Source: Trichostrongylus colubriformis
Lineage: Eukaryota > Nematoda > Chromadorea > Rhabditida > Trichostrongylidae
Direction: 5' to 3'
NCBI GenBank assembly: GCA_963978905.1
Contig: OZ022259.1
Location: forward strand, 51,416,727-51,480,726
DNA: 64,000 nt
The notes beneath the pieces are model-generated. The model did not search any database, was not told the origin of the DNA, and saw only the letters and a list, made by a program, of their open reading frames with translations. Of the stretch, positions 56,507-64,000 are shown in pieces (position 1 is the stretch's first letter; each line of letters opens with the position of its first letter). The position numbers were made by a program, and so were the translations under genes.

Positions 56507-59500
56507 CCTATTATAGTGTTTTTCAGTATAGCCGACGTTGAGGCATGCGCCAGCAATACGCTTTAAAACGAAACGCTGCCCTTGAAACCTAAAAATATAC
56601 ATATTGTCCTCAAAGACTAAAAAATGTGCAATATATTCTTATGAAGTTAATACGAGGATGCAGAGTTATGGGCAAAAGCTTCGGTGTCGGACGGGACTCG
56701 AACCCACACTTCATCCTTTCCGGGGATATGTGCTAATCCATTACACTACCGACACTACCTTCACCTTGATTCAGCTTTTGAATGGTATATTTACCATCGC
56801 TTCAAGGCTGAGTTAAGGTGAAGGTGGTGTCGGTAGTGTAATGGATTAGCACATATCCCTGGAAAGGATGAAGTGCGGGTTCGAGTCCCGTCCGACACCA
56901 AAGCTTTTGCCCATAACTCAGCATCCTTGTAGTAACTTTCGCATCGCGAGCTGCGGCGATAAACAGCAGTTATCAAAAATTAAAAATATCAAAATATTCT
57001 TATGAAGTTTCTGTTCATGCTGAGAACACAGGTGATTGATGATTTGAGAGGAGATAATCTAAAACTTCAAAGTGGTCATTTGGAAATCTTTTCAAGAGAT
57101 TAGTACTTATTTGAGGGGATTTTCCGGAGTGTGACAAGATATATAAGCTGCCATTAGATTTTAGGAGACGAAGATCTTTCTACGGATACAACGCCTGTTT
57201 TTGCATGTGGAACGAGTTTAGATAGGGAAGGAAATGGGAATATAATAATTTTGTATGAGAATGTTGTCTCATTTGCGGGAGCAAAAAACGAAGAATCAGG
57301 CTAGAACGTTCAGCCTTACGCCCCTAAAGTTCAGGCCTAGTGTATATGACTACCATTCATTGAGGTTAATACAGTATTGGGTGCTTTAACATTTTTCAAG
57401 ATGAAGTTAAATGACGATCGATATCGGCTTTTCTCAACAGCTTCAATAAATAGCCAATCTAATATGCCTGCCATAATTAAGATTAGAGAGAACTTAATAT
57501 TTGAAATTTAGGTAAGGGCAATAGTATGAAAAAATTGCTCACCTAGCATTGAGTCTTTCCCAATTCTCGAAGAAATAATTGAATACGAGTTCGGTGGCTA
57601 GATGATTAGATGCTACAGTACTGAATACGCTTCCTACATCTTGCAAACGGATCTGGTCACGTTTCATAGTTAATTCCAGAACGCTAAAAATCAAAGGTTC
57701 AAAATTTCAATTTTTTTCAATGTTTTTTGAGCTAAAAAAGCACGTTGAAGTCAGGTAGACGTAGTATTGCCTGCAGTTTCAAGAATTTGTTAACAATGAA
57801 CCTCTTCAGAGCGGATACATCCTTGTGGCATCCAAGTGCACCGAGAAGCCTACTTTTTTCTGTTGCAACTGTTTCTACTTTGAACAACTCCAGCACCTGA
57901 AAAATGACTCACATTTGAAATGGAATTTCGCGCAGCAACTGTGTCGACTCTATTCGCATTCTCTCCTGCCGCGCTAAAATTCTCTGAGATCTTCTAAAAG
58001 TAGTAGGCATATAAGAGGAAAGAGAGTGGGCAATAAGGCCACGTTCTACTTTGCGGTGCCGGTGGCATGGAGTGGCTTTGTCTCTCTGCGTCTCCGCCTA
58101 TGCACCCTATCTCTTTGTTTGCGTCGTCTCTGCACCTCCCCCATCCCACTCTCCCTCGCTGCCCGTGAATGCAGCCACACCCTGCTGGTGCTGAGTATGA
58201 ACGCGGCCCAAGCTTCCTGTTGAGTAAAACATTAAACGTGAAATTCATATCCTTTCCCTCTTGCCTTTGCAATTTTCAACTCTCCCTTTACTACTTTGTG
58301 TATTGCAAAAAGGTAGGGCGCTCGTCCTCATACCCAGTACATGTTTTCAACAGACTTGGTAAGATAAAGATTCCGGGTATCACAAAAACTTCTTCCGGCG
58401 CTATCGCAATGAAGGGGGATCTTACCGAGATTATTTTCACCTAAGCCTAAGGGGAAGAGACTTCCTCCCTCTGCTAAGACTGGGGCAGAAATATACGTTG
58501 GAATGTGCAGACTGACCCCTCAAAGGCCCCTGAGAGATGTTTAGATGTGCAATCTTGTATAAGATTCCCCCCCTTTCCCGCGCTTGTTGTGATAACACCT
58601 CTCCCTCTTATACTGTTGCATTGTTAGCGAACCTTGGTCACAGACGACAAGGAATGTAAGCTATTTACCGTGACTACTGCTGGTTGCTCCAGAAGGTATG
58701 GATCGTACGCTTCAAGTACTGTACATCAAGGGCACTCACTTGTGGAAAAGATCGGAAACCACGTGCCCAAGAGGAACCAAGTTTGTGAAACTGTGTACTG
58801 AGAACGCGTGAAATTGCTAACAGACAACTTTTGCCTTTCCTGTTCCTTTCATAGCTAACAATAAGAGGTAGAACTTCTTCAACTCACTTAATGTTTTGCC
58901 GACGTGAAAACGGTATTGACTCAAAGAAAACTCTTTCTCAAGTGAAAAAAACTGATGAGTTGCGTCGTGTTGCCAACACACATTTTCACTCAAAAACATG
59001 TTGATGTTTTTTGAAACGGGCTATGCATCTTACTTATCCGTAGACTTATTAGGTCTGTGCAGAATAAATGGCCAAAACGGACTACTTTTTTTCAAAACGC
59101 CATAATTTCGCTTAGACACAACTTTATTTGTCGAAATAAAAACCATTCGAATCTACACAACCTTGCCAACGATCTGGTAAAGAAAATATGCAATCATGAT
59201 GAAATTCTGGATTGCGAAAATTAATAAAGTCAACGATGGCATTTTCAACATGCATCGTTTCGGCAAACTCCCTCTGACGCAGGTTTGCATCGAGAACCGG
59301 AAAAAGGTTCAGGGATAGGTCTGGGGAATAAGGGGGGTGAGGGAGAGTCTCGATCAGTTTCTGCAGGGTGACTTGCGAACTGTGGGGTTTTGCGTTGTTT
59401 TGCGCACTCACAAGGGCGGTCTTTCAGGTCATGACGCGCTTTTGGAAAACGGTTTTTTCCATTATATGGGGGTACCTACATGAAACATATAACTGACTTC

Positions 59501-61441
59501 CATTTTTGCTGTGCGTTCCTACAAATGCCAAAAAAGGAGTGAAAAAATTTTTTCTCAAAAAGGCGATTTTAACCCACTTATTGTAACGCATACCCCTTGT
59601 AACTTTGATCACGTGCAGATCCAAAGGAGTTCGTCTATTTCACATCCAAAACAAAGTCAAACACGGTAAAAAATAAAATCTTGTCTCCACCATGTACTAA
59701 AAGTACGTAGCAGTTTAATAAAGGTTCCCCGATGAACGGCTACCGTGGTGAACGGGTGGCCTACTGGATACGACGATGGACTCTCAAACGGACGAAGTGC
59801 ATAGGTTGGTGGTTCGAAACCCGGCATTGCAGAACTTTTGCATTTTTTTTGCCTTCACTGTTTCATCTTCACATATGTCTGTTTATGCCAAATGACTATA
59901 ATTTTCGTTGACAGCATGCCAAAATGACTCTATTTACAAATTGTCAATGAATTTGGTGATGTGACCTTTTTGAACATGAAAGGGCCCGTAGCGCTCGAAT
60001 TTCGCGATTTCGCACAAAATGAGTGCCATATTCGTTTTCAGGGGGTCAAACTACCCCTAGGTACACATTTCTACTAGCCAATTCCATATTTTGACCCTAA
60101 CTTCGAGAAAGTATGTTTGGCGGTGGTGCATGGTGCACCTTCTATTCGTACAAGAGAATGACAAACAAAACCGATGAAAATCAATGTAATATGCACAGCA
60201 CGAGTGCCTATCGCTTTATCTTCACCTACCAAGCATTGAGCAAGAGAAATAGAGAGAATTTCCGGACAAGTAATATCGCCGTCTCCTTCATCGAATGTGC
60301 AGTCGAAGGTATACCAACGCCCAGCCCAAATTTTCGAATTTGGGTCAAAACCTCGATTGGGCTGGAAACTTACCTCGAAGGGTAGTTCGACCTCCTGAAC
60401 ACGAATATGAAATCCGTTTTGCGCAAAAACGCCTCGTTCGTGAGCTATGAGCGCTGAAAAGTCAAAAGGCTGGACTGTCAAACCTGCTGAAAACTGACAG
60501 TAGAGGGTAGTCTGGAATTCTAAATGTGATTACTGTACTTATTTTTCATATTTAAGTGTTTTTGAGCCCAAAAACTAAAAATCCAAATTTTGCAAAAATT
60601 TGACCTCGGCGGGGATCGAACCATCAACCCCGTTTTTGGCATTCGTAAGGGCGCGCAGCAAAAATGGACATCAGTTATATGCTTCCTGTATGTACCCCCA
60701 TACATGCAAAAAGCGGCATTCAAAAAGCGCGTCATGAGTTGGAAGACCTTCCCTGTCAGTAAAAAATGATGCAGTTAGGCATCGAGCCTCTCCCTCACCC
60801 CGCGTATTCCCCAGACCTATCCCTGACGGATTACCACTTTTTCCGGGTTCCCGATGCAAACCTGCGGCAGAAAAATTATGCACGGTAAAAATGCCATTCT
60901 TGACTTTATTGATTCTCGCAATCCAGAATTTGATCGTGATGGCATATTTTCTTTACCAGATCGTTGGCAAAATTCTGTAGATTCGAATGGTTTTTATTTC
61001 GACAAATAAAGTTGTGTCTGAGCGAAGTTATGGCCAGTTTCGTTTCGGCCATTTATTCTGCACAGACCTAATATTTCCTTTCCTTCGTGGGCCTCTTCTT
61101 TCCCTGGTGAAGATCGCGTTCACTCCACTCGAACGCTCGGGTTCCGACCACTCTAAGATTTTCTACGGCGGCATGGGACAAAGCAACCGCTAACGGAAAT
61201 CGAAGAAAAATCTATCTTCCACGGAGAAATCTCAATTATCACGCACTCGCTATTGTGAAAGAAAAAAAATGAAACTTGGAACATGGCGGGGTTGATGTGC
61301 GGGATCTACCACTCACAGTCCTTCTGTATTTGCATATTTTTTCATGCACCCATTTACAAATCACTTACTTTATCAAAAGCCTGACGTCCGAATTTCTCTA
61401 CTCCATAACAATAAGCTCGACTTCGGTGGGGAGCAGCAATC
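56507..61441 (-). CDS. M1-family aminopeptidase, C-terminal exons (partial)
   Basis: Four minus-strand exons that splice in frame encode part of the helical ERAP1-like C-terminal domain of M1 zinc aminopeptidases: 61369-61441 (RSRAYCYGVEKFGRQAFDK), 57802-57896 (VETVATEKSRLLGALGCHKD), 57543-57683 (MKRDQIRLQDVGSVF, then FNYFFENWERLNA) and 56507-56588 (FVLKRIAGACLNVGYTE). The RLLGALGCHKD and IRLQDV...FNYF..NWE patterns are strong family marks. The catalytic HEXXH part is not in the window, and the last exon with the stop was not found between MITD1 and 56507. Intron insertions include the tRNA-like SINE (56633-57009) and the mariner composite (59049-61071). Confidence 0.75.
56683..56755 (-). pseudogene. 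tRNA-like unit, left arm
   Basis: The complement folds like a tRNA with a 7-bp acceptor (GTGTCGG/CCGACAC), a D arm, an anticodon stem TATCC/GGATG and a T arm with TTCGAGT. The anticodon loop is CCGGAAA, so the invariant U33 is replaced by C, and it is probably not a working tRNA. Confidence 0.6.
56827..56899 (+). tRNA. tRNA-like unit, right arm (anticodon GGA)
   Basis: 73 nt: acceptor GTGTCGG/CCGACAC, TA, a 3-bp D stem GTG/CAC, anticodon stem TATCC/GGATG with loop CTGGAAA (U33 present, anticodon GGA, serine by code), a 4-nt variable region and T arm GCGGG/CCCGT with loop TTCGAGT. A true serine tRNA has a long variable arm, which this lacks, and the unit sits in a SINE-like element, so it is more likely a transposon-borne relic with an intact pol III promoter than a functional tRNA-Ser. 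Confidence 0.5.
58050..58210 (+). repeat. Dispersed GC-rich repeat, copy 3
   Basis: GCGGTGCCGGTGGCATGGAG, TCTCTGCGTCTCCGCCTATG, GCGTCGTCTCTGCACCTCCC and GAGTATGAACGCGGCCC match the copies at 2945 and 41930. It is within an intron of the aminopeptidase gene. Confidence 0.65.
59106..59411 (-). pseudogene. Mariner transposase C-terminus, left arm
   Basis: Reads NNAKPH (third catalytic Asp of the usual DNA.PH replaced by Asn), LPHPPYSPDLS, a Leu/Arg-rich stretch, NPEFHHDCIFSLPDRWQ and DSNGFYFDK. Truncated at its N-terminal side. Confidence 0.8.
60780..61009 (+). pseudogene. Mariner transposase C-terminus, right arm
   Basis: Inverted relative of the left arm, reading LPHPAYSPDLSLTDYHFF, then NPEFDRDGIFSLPDRWQNS and DSNGFYFDK, with one frame change near 60880. 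It retains the SLTDYHFF motif lost in the left arm. Confidence 0.75.
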
Positions 61442-62014
61442 CTTGAAAGATCGTCATGACGTACCAGAAAAAATATAACTTACACAAATAATGAATGTTT
61501 TCTATTAACACCGAAATTTGCGGGAAAAGGTAAAAGATGAACGCCGGCATCCGGCTTTACTCTTCTATGGGATTTTCTAGCATGTAGCCCTGATTAATCT
61601 TCCCACAGTTTGAAGTGTAGGTTTCCATAAAATTCGCCAGCGCAGCAACAAATGCAAACGACTTTGTGCATGATCAGCCATACATCAAAAAAGGAAGCGA
61701 TGGCAAGCAAACACTAAACGACATCAGTGACGCGAACATCAGTAAAATATAAGGAGAGGGTACAATAAATACAATGCATCAGTGCAGGGTGATTCCATTG
61801 GGTCAGAAAACTCGCATGGTCGCGTATGAGGTGCGACGCGATGTGCGGGAGCTAGGGAAGCCATGTGTAGCTGGGTCCTAAAGCGACTCCCGCATCCCCA
61901 GCCTAAACTATGTTGTAGGAAATTGCAACCGTTTATCTTTATCTCTTATATTTTCTTCCTGTTTCTGCTTTATATCTTTTTGCTTCATGTAAAAATACGT
62001 AGACATTGCAACTG
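61442..62014. other. Aminopeptidase intron or upstream sequence
   Basis: A minus-strand frame at about 61577-61665 with residues SFAFVAALANFMETYTSN ends at a GTAAAG donor and could be another exon, but I could not match it to the M1 family or find a phase-consistent acceptor. Confidence 0.3.
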
Positions 62015-62016
62015 TA

Positions 62017-62757
62017 CAGGGGGTGCCAAAAAAAGTAATTTTGCCCACGGCGCACATCTGCCAATTTTACAAAACGTAGGGAAACGAAAGAGATAAAGGT
62101 ATTGGGGCAAAACATTCCCGAAATGTTCCTCTAAAAGCAGGAACAAGCTGTGGTTCCTCACGTTCATGTTCATAAAAATATGGAGGTTTCATTCGGCGCA
62201 GTCGGGCTTCGGAGTACCTACATTTAAAAATTCGCTAAAAACAGTGGAGCCAAGCTCCGTGGTAGGTCTTTTGTGGGAAGCTTCCTGAGGGTTGGCCCTT
62301 CGGTTCTTGGAATTCACAGAGCCCCTGCTGCTTGGACAAGGCTGCTTTGATCCAAAGTATCATTTTCATGCCTCAAATCCGCGTCCGGAGGGGTTTCAGT
62401 GGTAGGGGAACGTTTTGGCTCTTAGAAACGAAGGGCGCTGGGAATCCGGGAAAAACGCAGTGTTAAAGAACACCATCCGGTATGAATCCCCTAAGGTACC
62501 CAGATTGAACGGACGTCAGCAAGGTTGTGAAAGAGGGCGAAGAAATTTCGGATTTGCCCAGTTGAGGTGATACATCTTGATCAGTCTTTCCTTGCTCCCG
62601 TTTCTGCTCGTGCAGGAGGCTGCCACGGAGTATAGTGATAGAGTTAGGTCTGCTCTTGATTCTGGGAATGAGAATACCTCAATAGAATTTACTGTAGTTT
62701 GGCTAAATGGGGTCGAAAGTGGAGGAGACAAAATTACTTTTTTTTTGGCACCCCCTG
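62017..62757. mobile_element. Non-autonomous TA-flanked DNA transposon
   Basis: 741 bp between TA dinucleotides, with inverted termini CAGGGGGTGCCAAAAAAAG and TAATTTTG (27-29 bp, differing only in A-run length). No transposase frame. Ends and target fit the Tc1/mariner superfamily. The interior is diverged, with no further obvious symmetry. Confidence 0.75.
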
Positions 62758-63222
62758 TATAGTTCGGCAACTGTTACAGATATTGTAGGGGTCAAAAAAA
62801 AGGGGGGAGGTCGTACTGAAGCGGCTTTTTTCATCGACAATTGGGAGTGCCCTGTCAACAACCCATCTTTAAATCAAGCCCCGAGGAAAAATTTTGGTCC
62901 TGTGTGGTTACTGCGCTCTGTGATTCTTGATGGGAGCTGACTTTAGGTTTTGGAAGTGTTTATTATGGTAGCTGTGATATGCTACATGTCATTGCCGCGA
63001 TTTTGTGGCAACCGTTTCTAACGCCGTCCATAATGCGCAAAAACTTCAGACTTCGCGCGAGCACCGAATATTTTTTTGCTAGAAATCTCAACAAAACTTG
63101 CTCTCCACGATAGTCGCCTTGATGCCACTTTTACACAATTCATCGGAGAAGACCTATGCCATGTGTTTTGTGAACTCATTTTAGTCTCAGTGTAGTAAAT
63201 GAAAACAGATCCTCAATATTAG

Positions 63223-64000
63223 GTTGCCCGGAAAGTTCTCAGCGTTTTGTGTTACTATTTTTTGTACATTCATTGCTGAGTAAAAACTCATTATCCCTTG
63301 TGTCTCAGTAGTACATCCTGAAGAGAATTTTTTGCGTTATCTATTGATATGATTGCTATTTCACCATTGATTGATGAACCCTCTTTTCTGTGGACTTTTT
63401 TGAGTCTTGTCAAAAGGGGAACTTCGGACGAGATTTTTCTTCAACTACAAATTGGGTCAATCTACAGTCGAGACAACTCGACAAATTAACCAGGTATGGC
63501 AGCTCAATAGTGTTGGAGAAAGCACCATGCGACAATGGTTCAACAAATTCTGTTCTGGAGATTTCAGCCTTGAAGAAGAACCTCGTAGCGGTCGACCTAA
63601 AGCAATACCTGGCGAGGATGAAGGCGTTTGTGGAGACTGACCCATTCCAAACAGTTCGAGAGATTGCAGAAAAGGTGGGCGTTGGCAAATCCACTGTTGC
63701 GGATGGCCTGAAACGCATTGGGAAGGTGAAAAACTCGACAAGTGTGCCCCACATTCTGAGCGACCGGCAGATTTGCACGTCTCAAGGTTCTTCTTCACTG
63801 CTTTTGCGCAACAGAAACGACCTGTTTTTGGACCGAATTGTCACCTGTGATGAAAAGTGGATCACGCATGATAACAGGAGACGTTTCGGACAGTGGTTGG
63901 ATGCCCTCGAACCACCGAGGCAATTTCCAAAGCTGGATCCTCACGCAAAAAAGATTATAGTCACAGTGTGGTGGTCATCGACTGGTGTGATCCAATTTAA
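63223..64000 (+). mobile_element. Mariner transposon, cut by window end
   Basis: Starts at TTAGGTTGCCCGGAAAGTTC next to TA (63221-63222), a typical mariner terminal repeat. The transposase begins near 63407, where the expected ATG reads TTG (TTGTCAAAAG), then FFNYKLGQSTVETTRQIN, STMRQWFNKFCSGDFSLEEE and PRSGRP. A frame change near 63600-63610 shifts to VETDPFQTVREIAEKVGVGK, VTCDEKWITHDN and VTVWWSSTGVI. First catalytic Asp (TCDEKW) is present. It resembles the irritans-type mariners reported from hookworms; this rests on general similarity only. Inactive as read. Confidence 0.88.

Larger units (their letters stand above)
56633..57009 (+). mobile_element. SINE-like inverted tRNA dimer with 16-bp target duplication
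   Basis: Flanked by a perfect 16-bp direct repeat ATATTCTTATGAAGTT (56633-56648 and 56994-57009), with an A-rich tail (AAAAATTAAAAATATCAAA) just before the right copy: the marks of LINE-mediated retroposition. The body is two head-to-head tRNA-like units (minus 56683-56755, plus 56827-56899) in inverted arms of about 130 bp that also share GGCAAAAGCTT and AACTCAGCATCC flanks. It lies in an intron of the aminopeptidase gene. Confidence 0.8.
59049..61071. mobile_element. Palindromic mariner composite enclosing a tRNA-bearing foldback (copy C)
   Basis: Flanked by TA (59047-59048, 61072-61073), it begins TTAGGTCTGTGCAGAATAAA and ends with the exact complement. Both outer arms (about 360 bp) are mariner 3' ends pointing outward, so the unit has two right ends and no left end. 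Inside, a second inverted pair (59426-59500 and 60665-60745, GTCATGACGCGCTTTT) bounds a core with a tRNA-like stretch (59755-59830, box A-like TGGCCTACTGG, box B GGTTCGAAACC), a reverse box B (GGGGATCGAACC near 60611) and the GCCATATTCGTTTTCAGGGG core shared with copies A and B. Confidence 0.8.

Overview
The window looks like nuclear DNA of a clade V parasitic nematode, most likely a hookworm-like strongylid. The reasons are short nematode-type introns with TTTTCAG-like acceptors, genes that start immediately after such an acceptor (the sign of spliced-leader trans-splicing), and a dense load of mariner, hAT, BEL/Pao and foldback elements. This is an inference from content; no species marker was seen.

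Protein genes: I rebuilt three complete minus-strand genes exon by exon and all three keep reading frame. From right to left in transcription order they are a MITD1 homologue (49229-51926, 5 exons, 234 aa), a proteasome activator PA28-gamma/PSME3 homologue (45230-48983, 10 exons, 260 aa) and phosphatidylinositol 4-kinase III alpha, PI4KA (10252-43912, 54 exons, about 2,054 aa). MITD1 and PSME3 lie about 215 bp apart, and all three start codons follow a strong splice acceptor by only 5-30 nt, so they probably form an operon or part of one. Upstream on the same strand are four C-terminal exons of an M1 aminopeptidase (56507-61441). On the plus strand at the left a small secreted-protein gene is partly visible (3790-7478), convergent with PI4KA.

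Mobile DNA: a 7.3 kb BEL/Pao-type LTR retrotransposon (28263-35539, 786-bp LTRs, CATTT target duplication) sits antisense in PI4KA intron 15. It keeps an eroded integrase but no recognisable gag or reverse transcriptase, and carries several kilobases of passenger sequence. Mariner remnants lie at both ends and in a palindromic TA-flanked composite (59049-61071). There is a hAT MITE with an 8-bp duplication (8008-8235), a TA-flanked 741-bp element (62017-62757), a recurrent small MITE family, and several large foldback elements.

The most unusual signal is a set of inverted-repeat elements carrying tRNA-like modules: the foldbacks at about 4609-5966 and 59407-60775, and a SINE-like pair of head-to-head tRNA-like units with a 16-bp target duplication and an A-rich tail (56633-57009). 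These look like a poorly described class of tRNA-bearing foldback retroposons.
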